Below, one piece after another: positions 1 through 12,358 of a stretch of DNA of 64,000 nucleotides (position 1 is its first letter; each line of letters opens with the position of its first letter). The stretch is from contig CM041465.1 in assembly GCA_023213395.1 (NCBI GenBank), positions 34,789,741 through 34,853,740 on the forward strand, read 5' to 3'. The translations under genes were made by a program, and so were the position numbers. The notes under the pieces were generated by a model. That model was given only the letters and a program-made list of their open reading frames with translations, had not been told where the DNA came from and ran no database searches. This DNA is from Cycas panzhihuaensis (Eukaryota > Cycadophyta).

Positions 1-40
1 AGACATAAGTTCTTCTCCAATATGTATTAATATCCTAACA
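1..40 (+). repeat. 3' end of the 5' LTR of element A
   Basis: These 40 bases match 4995-5034 (the end of the 3' LTR) with only a few differences and end in CTAACA, the usual copia LTR terminus. The primer-binding site follows at once. Confidence 0.8.
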
Positions 41-52
41 TGGCATTAGAGT
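41..52 (+). other. Primer-binding site of element A
   Basis: TGGCATTAGAGT directly follows the LTR end. It matches TGGTATCAGAGC, complementary to initiator tRNA-Met, at 9 of 12 positions, and all three differences are transitions. Confidence 0.75.
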
Positions 53-735
53 GGGTTATCTAGCCTATCTGATAGAGGAAGTCTTAGTTGAGGGAAGCTA
101 TAATCTCCTATCAAGTGAAGACATTAATCTTCAAATCAAATCAATCAAGAGGAACATTCATTAAAGAAGATTAGAGGAGGCAAATATCATTTACAAGAGA
201 CATACAATACAATCATATGGATAAGAAAAATCCAAGTATTCATATTCTCACCAAACTTTTATAGACTGTAGATCTCAATATCCTCATCATTTTTTCCTTC
301 TATGTCAAAGTGATTGGAGCTCTTTTTTAGGTGTTTTTGCCTCTTTTTTAGTGCACATGTTTGAAGAAGGAAACTCATATTTCTAAAAAACTAGGATCTA
401 CTTTCAAGTAAATACCATTGAATCACCTCTCCTCTATTAATACAAATTTGTTAAGACCTATTGTATAGAGTTTTTCTACATATTTTTAAGATTTGAGCAT
501 TTGTTTATAAAACCCTAGCCACTCTAGGGATTTTGAAGAAGATTGCTCTCAGACTATAAGGAATGTACTAAAACCACTTATATATTTATATTTCTCCTGA
601 TATTAGCTTCAGTTTGAGGTACTTTTTACCCTAGATCTATACACTTAAATTTTATACAAAAATCCATATAGCTATATAGATAGTCATTTTCCAGTCAAAA
701 TCAAGCATGCTTATCATTTCATTAATAGTTGTATG
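53..735 (+). other. Leader of element A, no gene seen
   Basis: AT-rich untranslated leader between the primer site and gag. I see no conserved coding or structured element in it. Confidence 0.5.
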
Positions 736-1717
736 ATGGCCTCTTCTATTCTAACTCTCAACAAATAAGATAAATTGACTAAAAATAATTATCATACTTG
801 GAAAATTAAAATAGAAACTCTATTAAGGGCTAAAAATGCCTTGGGTATAACGATTGGATCTGAAGCCAAACCTACAAATGCTAGCACTAAGCAATCCATT
901 TGGGAAGAAAGGGATAATGTAAGGGTAATAGTGTTAAAGTTGTAGTCTTTGATCCTCTTCTCATCTCCGTTAAGAAACTAAATTCCTCTTTAGTGATTTA
1001 GAAAACATTTAAAAATATGTATAGCTAAAAAATTGGGCAAGAATCATTGCCCTAAAAGAAGAGTTATTTAAGCTATACATGAAAGATACTTAAATAGTTT
1101 TAAAATTTATCCACAAGGTCATATTAGTTAGAAATGACATGCTAAGCATTAGAGTAAACATCTCAAAAAAGGAGATTATGGAGATGATAGCCAACAAACT
1201 TCCAAAGTCCTTTGATGTCATAATAAATACAATAACCAACAATGATCAAATAAATATGATAACACTTGATACTCTGACAGACTTATTATTGAGATAAGAA
1301 TAAAGAAATAAATGATACGAAGATGTAACAAAGGTAGAAGATGCATTTATAACCAAACTCCATCTTAGACCTAAAGGAAGGGGGCAAGTTCATAGTTGTG
1401 TATGTGGCCTATATGTTAGCATTCCATCCCATGGAAGGTGGTAAGAGAATCAAGGATGAGGACACAATGTTTTACCTAGAGAAGTAAGGGTATGCTTCAA
1501 TTATGGAAAATTAGGGTACTTTTCAAGTAGTTATATGGCTTTTGATGTTTGTTATAACTATGGCCAATCTAGGTATTATCCCTATCAATGCTCACAGAGA
1601 AAAGCTAAAATCTAGAGAGGGAAATTCCCTATAGGAACTTATAGCAAAGAGCAAGATGAAGAAGATGAAGAAGAAACTGCATCCATTGTCACTCTCACAA
1701 CTAGTCTCAAGGATTAA
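736..1717 (+). pseudogene. gag: Element A gag (decayed)
   Basis: Gag would form the virus-like particle that packages the element RNA. The ATG at 736 is chosen because the frame then reads MASSILTLN followed, after a stop, by KLTKNNYHTWKIKIETLL, the typical copia gag opening with a YxxWK motif. A zinc knuckle begins near 1493 and reads CFNYGKLGYF; the second Cys is Tyr and the His is Tyr, both single transitions. Several TAG/TAA stops and frame changes interrupt it. Confidence 0.7.
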
Positions 1718-2990
1718 GAGGTGTGGTACATTGACTATGAAGCATCAAGGTATATGACAAGATGTGAGGATTAGTTTAAACTCCTAAAACCCTACTCTTC
1801 TAATAAATCTATTACGTTAGGGGTTAAGTACCCTTTAAACATCAAAGGAGTTTGAACCATAATAGTCAAAGTAAAAGGTATTGTACAAAAAATCAGTAAT
1901 GTGCTTTTTATAACTAGGTTAAAAAAGAAACTACTTTCTATCTCCTAATTAGAAAAGAAAAAGATGAGGATAATTTTTTATGAAGAAGGATGCTATTACA
2001 TATTGGAAATGAAGGAAAATAGTATTGTAATTGCTAAAGGAATAGAAAGTAATGACCTATATAGGTTACTTTCTAATCTTGTAATAGCTAATAAAGATGT
2101 AAAAATATGTATTGCAATTAATACTAATAATAATAAACTATGGCATTTGAAGTATGGGCATATCTCCTTTGATAGGTTAACTCAGCTACAAAAATAAAAA
2201 ATGGTTGATGGTCTTCCTAATATCTCATTTTAGCACTTTATTTGTAAAATTTATTTTCTTGGTAAACAACATCATTTTCCTTTTAAGACAAATGAATGAT
2301 GAGCTAACAATAGGTTAGAACTAATATATATGGACTTGTGTGGTCCTCTTACTTCTTATTCAATAAATAGTGCTAAATACTTCTTCGCATTCATTAATTC
2401 TTTCTTTAGGAAAACTTGGATTTACTTTCTCTATAGTAAATCTGAGGTCTTCAAAAACTTTTAAGAATTTAAGGCTGAAGTTAAGTTGGAATCTAGACTT
2501 AAAATAAAGTGTATCAGGTTGTATAGTAGAGCATAATATATCTTGAAAGACTTTTTGAATTACCACAAGTATCATGGAATACACAGACATATTATAACTC
2601 CTTGTACACCTCAATCTAATGGAGTTGCAGAATGCAAAAATAGGATGATTATAGAAATGGCTTACAGCATGATTGAAGAAATGAAGGTCTCAAAATCATA
2701 CTAGGTAGAGGTAGTCTACATAGCTAGCTATCTCACAAACTAGAGTCCTACAAAGGCCTTAGATTAAATTACTCCTAAAGAAGACTAGATAGACATCAAA
2801 CTAGATGTAAGTAATTTGAAAGTTTTCAGAAGTTAAGTATATGTTCATGTCCCAGATAAGAAATATCTAAACTTGACTCAAAAAGAATAGAATGTATAAT
2901 GATTAGCTATAGCAAGAATTTTAAGGCCTATAAATGTATAGATCCTAGAGTAAATAAGATATATATAAGTAGAGATGTGGTCTTTAATAA
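1718..2990 (+). pseudogene. pol: Element A protease, GAG-pre-integrase and integrase (decayed)
   Basis: The aspartic protease motif WYIDYEASRYMT starts at 1724, where DSGAS is expected, so the catalytic DSG is damaged. A 77-codon open stretch at 1964-2197 holds the pre-integrase His pair in LWHLKYGHISF. The integrase core follows: ELIYMDLCGPL keeps the first catalytic Asp. The DNGGEY segment is mutated (RLYSRA then a stop), and SNGVAECKNRM keeps the Glu. The order PR-IN-RT is the copia order, not the gypsy order. Confidence 0.75.
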
Positions 2991-3229
2991 AGATGATCTT
3001 ATGAAAAATGCTTCAATTTAGCAAATACTTGAAGAAACACCCAAGAGAATTTCTCAAGAAGATCCTCCTACAGAAGAAGTCTCTAGGGTTACATCTAAAG
3101 ATATAGAAATAGATAAGTTAGAGAGGGATCCATAGTCTCATGAAAGTCTACCTACTGAAAAAGAAGAGACATCTCCTAAAATCTCTATCACTAAAGAAGA
3201 AAGAAAGAAGGAGAAAAGAGTACCAAAAT

Positions 3230-4800
3230 GGTACCTCAAGACCATCGAAGAAGGCAAAGGAGATATATATACTCATAGGGTAAAAAGTCAAAAGCATCAA
3301 GCCTTGTGCACTAAGATAGAGCCACAATCATTTGAAGAATCAAAAGGACATAAAGATTGGCAAGCTACAATTGATGCAAAGATGTAATCGATCTCTAAAA
3401 ATTAGACATGGGAATTGGTAGAATTATTTGATGGTAAGCCAATAGTCAATTGTAAATGGTAATACAAGATAAAGAGAATGTTGATGGTAAAATAAATAAG
3501 TATAAGGCTAGGCTAGTAGCCAAAGGCTATACATAGGCAACTGGAATAGGCTATGAAGAAAATTTTCACCATGAGCTAAATTAGATACTATGAGAGCAAT
3601 AATTACATTGGCAGCTCAACATAACTAGAAAGTTTATCAGTTAGATATGAAATGCATCTTTCTAAATGGTGAACTTGAAGAAGAAGTTTACATGAAATAA
3701 TCAGAAGGGTATGTGCCAAATAGGTAAGAAAATCTTAGACTGAAAAAGGTACTATATAGGTTAAAATAAGCTCTAAGAGCCTAGTATGCCAAGTTAGATA
3801 AGTACCTTACCTAGAATGGCTTTTATAGATGTAGCTCCAACTCTAGTTTATATGTAAAGAGAAGACAATGGTTAATCACTATCATTGTAGTATATGTGGA
3901 TGATATGATACTTATAGGTAGTGATGTAGAGTCTATCACTAATATAAGAACTTAGTTAGAAAAAGGTTTTGAGATGACAGATTTGGAACTCCTAAACTAC
4001 TATATAGAAATAGAGGTTGATAAAAAATAAGAATCAATCTCCTTATCTCAAAGAAGATATATCAAAAATCTGCTAATAAAATTTAAAATGGAAGAGAGCA
4101 ACAATTATATAATACCAATAGAAATCAATTATGATCTCATTCCAGATGAAGGGGAAGCTGGAGCCAATGGAACTTTATATAGGTAGCTAATTGGTAGCCT
4201 AATATACCTAATAGCAACTAGACATGATATATCATATTCAATAAGTTTAGTTTCCAGGTATATGTAAGATCTAAAGGTGAAACATTAGAAAACTATAAAA
4301 AGAATACTTAGATATCTAAAAAGAACAACTAATCTAAAACTCACTTATCTTAGATTGAAATCAAATAAATTAATTGGATATTATGATTTAGATTAGGTAA
4401 GAGATAGAGAAAAAAGAAAATTAATAAGTAGATATTATTTTTTCTTAGTTTAGCAATAATTTCCTGTTGCAGTAAAAGACAACCTATAGTTATTTTCTCA
4501 TCCATAGAAGCTAAATATAAATATGCTATTAGTGCATCATGTGAAATAGTTTGGCTAAGATAACTTCTAATAGATTTAGACTAGTATAAAAATGAGTCAA
4601 CAACACTGTCTTGTGAGAATTAGAGTTCCATCAAGCTAACTGGAAGTCTATTACTTTATGTTCGAACAAAGCACATTTAAGTGTATCATTACTTCATATA
4701 AGAAAAGGTCTAAAGCCAAGACATTGACCTAATATACTACCTAATGAATAAGTAGATTGCAAATATCTTAATAAATCCACTTAGCAATGATAAATTTCAA
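3230..4800 (+). pseudogene. pol: Element A reverse transcriptase and RNase H (decayed)
   Basis: RT begins near the segment DWQATIDAKM, and its active site VVYVDDMILIG is intact at 3893-3904. The first catalytic region is also visible (YQLDMKCIFLNGELEEEVYM). RNase H starts near 4373 with IGYYDLD, where GYCDADW is usual, and continues through SIEAKYKYAISAS and RTKHI to the ANIL.NPLS end. Stops are frequent; three of them fit TGG to TAG or CAA to TAA in an otherwise family-standard sequence. Confidence 0.75.
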
Positions 4801-4848
4801 GCTCTTAGAAACAAAATAAGATTGAAAAGATAAAACATTAAGAGAAGA

Positions 4849-5034
4849 TATTAGAATATGATATTTTATCTAGGAAGATTAAGAGTCATATAAAACACCT
4901 ATTCATGTAACACAGATGTGTATGCCACATGTCATCTAGAGATATAGTGGTTACAATATTATTTTGTATATATAGAACTCAACTGTTACAATAAAGATAT
5001 AAGTTCTTCTCTAATCTGCATTAATATCCTAAAA
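4849..5034 (+). repeat. 3' LTR of element A
   Basis: A short LTR of about 186 bp. It starts TATTAGAATATG (TGTTAG expected) after a purine-rich AAGAGAAGA stretch and ends CCTAAAA (CCTAACA in the 5' copy). TGTATATATAG at 4966-4975 is a TATA-like promoter, and AATAAA at 4990-4995 is a possible polyadenylation signal. Confidence 0.7.
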
Positions 5035-5037
5035 AAA

Positions 5038-5342
5038 TATTGGGTGAAGGATCTAGTACCATAATCCAATACACTAAAGCAATGGCTTACAAGAAGAGTA
5101 AAATAGAGAGAACAAGATTGAGAACAAAAATGAGAGGTGAGAATTATGACTCTCCCCTTCATATTTAGTCTTATATATTAGAGGATGTACATTAGGGTTT
5201 TTAAAAGAGTTTCCTACCTAATGACATGATCTTAAAATTATATTTAAGTATAAATAACATTACATTTAACTATGTGACTCAATTAACTTAAAGTCACCTT
5301 TATCTAATTAATCTAGTAACTTTGATACATTCACATTCATTA
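5038..5342 (-). repeat. 3' LTR and polypurine tract of element B
   Basis: Aligns over its whole length with 19404-19708. It is bounded on its inner side by TCCCCCTCCT (5344-5353), which on the minus strand is the polypurine tract AGGAGGGGGA. The canonical outer TG is TA here. Confidence 0.8.
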
Positions 5343-5353
5343 ATCCCCCTCCT

Positions 5354-5789
5354 AATGGTAAAAGGTCATTATGATAATATTTATTCTATGAGGTCTTCAT
5401 TTAAGCCTTATTATTATATTAAAATTCTAAATAATATTTTTATAGGAAAACCCTCGTGGGGACTAAAAACCCACAGACTTTCTAAGATCTATAGCCCTTT
5501 TTATAAATTAAAATGACTAAGGTGGCTCTTGATGTAGCCTGATATCCAAGCAACTTAAATGTGTATCTTGATCTACTCAGTCTCCATATACCATTTAGTC
5601 ATCCCCCATGCCCTTTTAGGTTTTCACAGGTCCTGATTTTTCAAAACTAGTATAACTCTTATCCTTTCGTACCTATAAGGAGTTTTCACAAATATGATAG
5701 ATCAAAGGCTTACTCCTATCCTTTTACACCCACATGGGGTTTTCATGAATGGGATAGAGTATGTTAATCCTATTATCATCTCCTCTAAT
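5354..5789 (-). other. 3' UTR of element B with three related repeat units
   Basis: Non-coding stretch between RNase H and the LTR. Short blocks centred on TTTTCACA / TTTTCATGAA recur near 5618, 5681 and 5735. The same three-unit arrangement exists on the plus strand in the 3' UTR of element D (26948, 27005, 27067), so it is a family trait rather than chance. Confidence 0.55.
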
Positions 5790-7460
5790 CAATTAAAGAT
5801 GGAGGCCCGAAGGCTGAGCTACTTATAGAACTATTCAAACTTCACCCTTTGCAGTGGTTTAATGAAGATATCAACTATTTAATCTATTATGGGTTAGTAT
5901 TCCAAGTGAATTATGTCATCATAAACTCGTTTTTGAATCTTATGGACTTTTTTATTTGTGTGTTTAGCATAATCATGAAATACATAATTTTTTTCCATAT
6001 GGGTTATTGGTTGATTATCCATATGAAGGCTGGTAGGACTTATCTGGGTGATATTCAATGTTTCCAATTTTTTAAGACATATCACCTCCTTACTGGTCTC
6101 AAAAGTAGCAATATATTCAACTTCAGTAGTTGAATCAACAACTATCTTCTATCATCTAGATCTCTATGATATTGGTGTTGTTCCAAGAAATGTTATGTAT
6201 CTGAACATGGATCTACCTATGTCTTTATCTTTAACAACGTTTGAGTTTATGTATGTATGTAGTTTAAACTTTGAATTAGGTTCATATAATAGACTACATT
6301 TATTTGTCATCTTAAGATACCTCAACACTCACATTGTTGCCTTCCAATGATTCTACTTAGGATTTATCATATAACAAGCAAGAATGTCAACATAGTGTGC
6401 AATATCAGGTCTTGTATTAGTAGTATAGATGAGATTATCTATAAGTTATCTGTAAAGTGTTACGCCTACCTCTCAATCATTGCTATCAGCTATCAGTATA
6501 ACATTGGGTTCTATTAGAGTGGCTATAGGTCGAGTATCTTCTAACTGAAACTTTGTTAAGAGATCGTTGATGTACTTTTCTTGAGAAAGAAAGATTTTGC
6601 CATATTTTTGAGTAACTTCAATCTCTAAGTAGTATTTCATCAACCTAAGGTCAACTAATTCAAGCATTTTAGATAAGTCCTCCTTTACCTAGCTAATTGC
6701 CTATTCTCTATTCTTCGTTACAAGCATATCATCTACAAAGATTAAGAGATAGGTGACTTTATCTTTTTGGCATTTGATAAATAATGTTGTATCAATATAC
6801 TAGTAGTTACAAACCTCATATCCAAGTTGCCTTATTCTTTTTGACAACTTGGTCAACCAAGTATAAGGGGCTTGTTTAAAGTCGTACAAGGACTTTTTTA
6901 GCCTCCACACCTTATGATCTTGACCAAAAATCTTAAATCCTTTAGGCTGATCCATGTAGATTTCTTCTTCAAGATTACTATTGAGAAATACAGTTTTTAC
7001 ATCGAGCTAGTGAATCTTCTAGCCCTGTTGAACTGCCAAGGCTATAAGAGTTCTGATTACAGGCTATTTGGTTGTAGGTGCAAAGATTTCAGCATAGTCA
7101 ATGCCTTTCCTTTACATGAGTCCTTCGTTACCAACTTTGCCTTGTGTTTTTCAAGGGCAACATTAGATCTGTATTTATTTTTGTACACTCATTTATTTCA
7201 AATTATCTTTCTTCTAAGTGGTAGGTCAATGCACTCTGATGTACCATTTTTTATGAGAGATTGATACTCTTCATTCATGGAATTCCTCCAAGCTATGTGT
7301 TTTATAGCTTCTTGGTACAAGAGGGGTTCTTCATTGAGAGCAAGATGTAGTTTTGTCAATTCTAACTCAATGAAAAGTGATTCCTACATCTTAGCTCTAT
7401 ATGCACTTCGAGTGCCAAATTTTCCCACCTCATCAGGTCGTATATCCTTATTCAGCTAGT
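5790..7460 (-). pseudogene. pol: Element B reverse transcriptase and RNase H (decayed)
   Basis: On the minus strand the RT N-terminal part reads LNEEPLLYQEAIKHIAWRN near 7290-7350, close to LNEEPLTYQEVIKHTAWRN in element D. The C-terminal RT part LRLMKYYLEIEVTQKYGKIF then FLSQEKYINDLLTKFQLED is open at 6473-6667. RNase H follows towards 5800. Multiple stops and frameshifts separate the blocks. Alignment with D identifies the modules even where the catalytic residues are hard to place. Confidence 0.7.
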
Positions 7461-8398
7461 GGGCTTCACAAGAAACTCAAGTTAGGAATGAGGCCTTTAT
7501 TTCTCCAATTACATGGTCTTAATTTTGATCCCAAAGAGGATCATTTTGCATATTTGTTGAGAAGGATATTTACATATCTAGGGAGCATGGTCCATCTTCC
7601 ACTGCTTTGCCTTTGTCAACTCTGTTATTCTTAAATGGTGATGCATGATGTGCACTCATTGGTTCAAAGTCACAACTACTATCCTTGATGGATCTATTAT
7701 TGGATTCCAATAGTTTGAGTAATTTTTGAGTGTCTCCCCCCACCAAATTTTAAAATATGTATATCATATTGAGTAGCATCATAGTAATGGTGGTATGGTA
7801 TTTTAGAGTCCAATTGTAATAATTAATACTCTATTTTTGTAAACACCACATCTCTAGTGACAATAATCTTCTATTGTGAAGGTATAAAGACCTTGTACCC
7901 TTTCTTATCCATAAGGTATTTAATAAAGATGCCTTTAAGTGCCTTGGGCTAGACTTTATTTTTATCTCCATCCAATATGTAGGCATAGTATGTTGAGCCA
8001 AATATTCTAAAGCGGTAGGCAGTGGGGGCCTATCGAGTCTACTTTTCATTAGGAGAAGTTCCTCTTTTAGATGGGATAATAGCATTCATGCAGTAAACAA
8101 CTATTCAAATTGCTTCTGCCTATAGGTAATTAGGTATATTTTTATAAACCACATAGCTCAAGCCATATTCATAATAGACTTGTTCATGCACTCAACAACT
8201 CCATTCTATTGGGGGGTGCTTGCTATTACAATGTGATACTTGATATCATTGTCTCATAGGTAGGTTTCAAACTCAGTAGAGATATATTCTCCACCATTAT
8301 CTGTTTGGAGATACTTAATTTAATAACTTGACTCCTTTTTAGTACAAGCTTTAAAAGCTTGAAAGACATCAAATGCCTCATCTTTCCTAGTTAGAAAA
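7461..8398 (-). pseudogene. pol: Element B integrase, C-terminal part (split by F)
   Basis: Reading leftward from the F insertion the minus strand gives LTRKDEAFDVFQAFKA, the integrase segment after the first catalytic Asp, then YLQTDNGGEYIS (second Asp) and NGVVECMNKSIMNMA (catalytic Glu retained). The host frame continues from FIDDFNRKVWVTF at 15279 onward, with the GAAAA duplication at the break, which confirms that F interrupted this gene. Confidence 0.75.
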
Positions 8399-9462
8399 TG
8401 ATTTGAATTTGAATGGAAAAGTAAACACTTAATCCAATCGAAATAAATCCATAACGAATTTATAATAATATTACATTAATTTGAAGATATTTTGAATTCT
8501 CTTACAAAATTCCTTCTGTTTGTGTTCTATTGAGCATGTAAAGGACTGGTATAGCAAATTGGGAGAGTAGAACTTAGTGTTGGATGCTTTTTAGGCTGCT
8601 GCATGTTCTTTGGAACCACTGACACTGAAGTATGCATAGAGTTTTGGTTGCCGATAACCAAAAAATCTCTTTTCTTGGTGAAGAATTCCACTAGCGTCTC
8701 TTTCTTGGACTACCGCGGCTACTATTTTCCTCCCCCAGCTATAACTTCATTTTCTTGGGCTCCTTCTCTATCCCCATGAATGGATTTAGGTGTTGCTTTG
8801 TCGCTCCTTATGCACTTCTGTTTCGTTTTCTCTCCTATGTAGAATTCCCATTTTTGGAGTTGTTGTCTCTTTTCAGAAAGTAATTTTAGATAACTTTCCT
8901 CAAATCTTGCTCCACATACTATGTCTATGGCTACTGGCATCCTCTCTTCTTCCTCTCTTCTGTCTTCCGTCCCCTGATATCGCTATTAATAAATCCTATA
9001 ATGCGTGTTTCTTCCGCAACGGGTTTTACATTTTTCCATTCTTCAACGTATTCTAAACAGTTAGCAAAAAACCCACTTAGATTTATGTAATTAAGAGGTT
9101 TTCCTCTTTAATCATGTAGAGGACATGTGGAAGAAGATTCTCCTAAAATTATGTGTGAAACAGACTTTATTTCCCATGCAAAAAATGTTGTCGTTTTTCA
9201 AATTTTTCGTTTTTCATTTTCTGCAATCCGCAGAGTTACACCTGTAGTAAATAGGGTTGTGCCTCAATTAGTAGGGTTGCACCTACAGTCATCAGGGTTG
9301 TACCTCAACTAGTAGGGTTGTGCCTCAATTAATAGGGTTACATCTGTAGTATGCAGGGTTGTGCCTGTAAATTTTATGGTTTCAATTCATTGCACTTGTA
9401 GACTAGTCGATCACTTAATTGCAGTTGCAGTTGCACCTTTTAAAGTTCTGAAAAATGGATCA
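8399..9462 (-). repeat. 3' LTR of element F
   Basis: Aligns with 14200-15278. The inner edge is next to AACTCCCCTTTTTTAGGAG (9464-9482), which on the minus strand gives the polypurine tract AAAAAAGGGGAG. An array of about 20-bp tandem repeats lies at 9232-9370. Confidence 0.85.
9232..9370. repeat. About 20-bp minisatellite in the F 3' LTR
   Basis: Six or seven units built on AGGGTTGYRCCTNNAGT, alternating between a CCTCAATTAGT and a CCTACAGTCATC ending. The other LTR has the same array with a different unit count (about 15018-15200), so unit number has changed since insertion. Confidence 0.8.
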
Positions 9463-9639
9463 GAACTCCCCTTTTTTAGGAGTTCATGGCCTCATGAACT
9501 TTATAGTTGTAGATGAGGGAATTTGATTTTCCCTATCTCCTTATTATACCATTTTACCTTGCTAGGTACTTGTCCTTTTTCTGTAATTCTGAAAGACTCG
9601 ATTATGCCTCTTCGAGTCTTGGTCTGCTTCCTTTGAAGA

Positions 9640-10880
9640 ATGCAATCATTTTACATTGGTTCCTCTTTCTGTATTCGTAACTCCTCTGGATTTGGTAAGA
9701 GTGGAACTCCGTCTTCATCTTCATCCAACATGGATGGCTCGAACATCTTCAAATTCTCAACATTCACTACAGAATACATCTTTATAAATTCTGGAAGTTC
9801 AAGATGGAAAGTGTTTTCCCCAATTTTCTTCAAGATTATAAAAGGACCATAATGTATAGGCTTTAACTTTTTGCCTTTACCTTGCAATCGTTTCTTACTG
9901 AGGTACAACTAAACTCTATCTCCTTCCTTAAAGGAATGGATGGTTCTATGTGCATCATGCCACTATTTATATCTTTGTTGAGATTTTTTAAGCTTCTCTT
10001 CAACCTGTTAATGGATTTTTCTGATTCTTTCCAAGAATCTTTGTGCCTTTTCATCTCCTTCTTCCTCCTTTCCATTTCCTGCAAAAAGTTGAGCAGAAAA
10101 TTCTAGATCGAAAGGACTTGCAGGCAGAAATCCCAAACATACCTTAAATGGTGATTTCTAGGTTGAGCTATGGATAGCTCTATTGAATGCAAATTGCAAG
10201 TATGGGAGACTTTCATCCCAAGTCTTAGGATGCTTGGCATTGTATCCTCGTAATAGTTGTACCAATGTCCTGTTGACAACTTCAGTCTAGCTATCTATTT
10301 GAGGATGAAAGCCGTGCTCATCTTTAGCTTTGTATCCATCATTTCCCAAAGTGTTTGTCAAAAATGACTTAGAAATCTACTGTCTCGATTAGAAATGATT
10401 GAGTTAGGAAGTCCAAAATGCTTCCAAACATGTTGGAAAAATAATCTAGCTATGTCTTCTCCTGTATGTGTCTTTTTACAGGGAATCAACATCACCATTT
10501 TACTGAACTAATCAATAACTACAAACAAATAATCCATACCATTTTTTATTCATGGTAGTCCTCCTAGGAAATCCATGGAGATACTCTCCCATGGTCATGA
10601 TGGAATAGGAAGTGAAATATACAATCCAAGCTTCCTATTGGACGGCTTTGATGTGCTACATAATGTACACCCTCGTACTACTATAGTCATATCTTGCTGC
10701 ATATTTGGCCAATACATATATCATTGTAAGTTTAGTAATGTCTTTCCCACTCCAAAGTGTCTTGCAACTCGAGAGGTGTGAACTTCTCTTACCCACTTTA
10801 TTCGGTCTGCATGCTTTGGAATGCAAAACTTGTCTTGCTTGAAAAGAAGGCCATCTTTCAGCTAGAAATTAGCAACTACT
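9640..10880 (-). pseudogene. pol: Element F integrase (decayed)
   Basis: Integrase would insert the cDNA into the genome. The start of the core domain, PWESISMDFLGGLP, keeps the first catalytic Asp at about 10560-10600 on the minus strand. The C-terminal end is open at 9651-9908 and reads GPFIILKKIGENTFHLELPE, then VVNVENLKMFEPS, typical of plant gypsy integrase tails. Stops break the middle. No chromodomain signature follows NVENLK. Confidence 0.75.
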
Positions 10881-10888
10881 TTTCCTTG

Positions 10889-12268
10889 CTATAGTTGCTC
10901 AAAGATAGGCTTGAATCCCTCATCTTTCAAGTACAAATTAACATATTCATCATGGAAGAAATGTTGAAATTGCATAGCTACCAACAAACTAGAAATACCT
11001 TGTTGTTGAGGAGGTCTGGACAACAAGTCTACAATTTTATTTGTTGTTCCTTTCTTATACTTAACCACGATGTAAAACTGCAGCAAATAGGACATCCACT
11101 TCATGTGCCTAGCCTACTGCAATTTGGACTAAGTCTACAAGAATTACAAAGGCTTGTGGTTAGTATGGATGACCACTTCTTTTCCCAAAAAATATAGTCT
11201 CCAATGCTTCACTGCTTGGTGCAATGCATAGAGCTCCTTATCATAAGCTAGGTAGTTTATGATAGCTCCATTAAATGTCTATGAATGGTATGCTATCAGT
11301 TTTCCTTCTTGCTTCAATATTTCTCCCATGGCATAGCCTAAAGTATCAGTCTCTAATTCAAATGGTTTCTGTAGCGAGGGTAAAGCTAACACTAGTGCCT
11401 CACAAATTTTCTGCTTCAAAAGCCTGAAAGCTTTTTCTTGTTCATTCTCCCAATGAGACTTTGCACATCCTCCTATCAATGCATGAAGAGGTGTTACAAT
11501 TTGAGAGAATATGAAAATAAATTTTCTTAAATATTGACATGTACCAATGAAACTTCTTATCTCTGTGGTTGTCTTAGGTATGGGCCAATTGAGAATGACT
11601 TTAATCTTTGCTGGGTCAATATTCAATTCTCCTCCTCCAACTATGAAACCTAAGAAGACGAGAGATTACTTTCCAAACTCACACTTCTTCAGATTTAGTT
11701 TCAACTTCTACTCTTGGAGAACTTTTAGCACTTGCTTGACATGTTGGAGGTGCTCCTCCTAAATATGACTAAAAATTAAAATATCATCTAGTTAAATAAT
11801 TACAAAGTCATCAATGAAGGGTCTTAATACCTTATTCATTAATCTCATGAAGGTGGCAGGTGCATTGCACAGACTAAATGGCATCACCAACCATTCAAAC
11901 AACCCTTGCTTTGATTTGAAGGCTATCTTCCAAGTATCCTCCTCTTAGATTCGAACTTGATGGTAGCCTAATTTTAGGTCCAATTTGCTGAAATATCTTA
12001 CCAACTGCAACTGGTCCAATAAGTCATCTATCTGTGGTTAGGGATGTCGATTCTTTATGGTGATCTTGTTCAAAGCCCAGTAGTCAATGCACATTCTCCA
12101 TCCTCCATCTTTCTTTGGCACCAAAACAATAGGTGAACCACATGGAGAATAACTTGGCTTGATCTCTTCTTGTTCCAAGAGTTCTTGAATTTGCCTCTTA
12201 ATCTCTTCATTCTCCAAAACTAAGTTTCGATAGAGACTAAGATTTGGCAAAGGTGAATCAGCAACCAA
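10889..12268 (-). pseudogene. pol: Element F reverse transcriptase and RNase H (decayed)
   Basis: RT opens with EEIKPSYSPCGSPIVLVPKK and DGGWRMCIDYWALNKITIKN (12038-12268). The active site reads FIDDFVII, a stop, then LDDILIF near 11770-11820. The thumb/connection LNWPIPKTTTEIRSFIGTCQ follows. RNase H starts at PFELETDTLGYAMGEIL (catalytic Asp in ETD) and ends KYKKGTTNKIVDLLSRPP (10889-11104). Adjacent open blocks are separated by TAG/TAA stops. Confidence 0.8.
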
Positions 12269-12358
12269 CTAGATTTCATGTTCAATTACCCTTTTAGGGG
12301 GCAGCCCTTTTGGCTCTTGGAATACGTCATTGTACCTATTCCTTAGGCCTTCAATCTG

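Larger units (their letters stand above)
1..5034 (+). mobile_element. Ty1/copia retrotransposon A (5' LTR mostly outside window)
   Basis: A near-complete but dead copia element. In order I see the last 40 bp of the 5' LTR, an initiator-Met primer site, gag with a CCHC knuckle, protease, GAG-pre-integrase, integrase, RT and RNase H, then a 3' LTR of about 186 bp. Every coding module carries in-frame stops, mostly TAG/TAA where CAG, CAA or TGG is expected. Its right edge touches element B with only about 3 bp between them, so its target-site duplication cannot be read. Confidence 0.85.

Noticed and set aside
7277-7634. Plus-strand frames in element B
   Set aside because: They are antisense to minus-strand RT of B, which aligns to element D.
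8722-9056. Open frames inside the F LTR
   Set aside because: LTR sequence; frames not maintained in the partner LTR.
9232-9370. CRISPR-like array
   Set aside because: Unit is about 20 bp with no unique spacers and the setting is a plant LTR; simple minisatellite.
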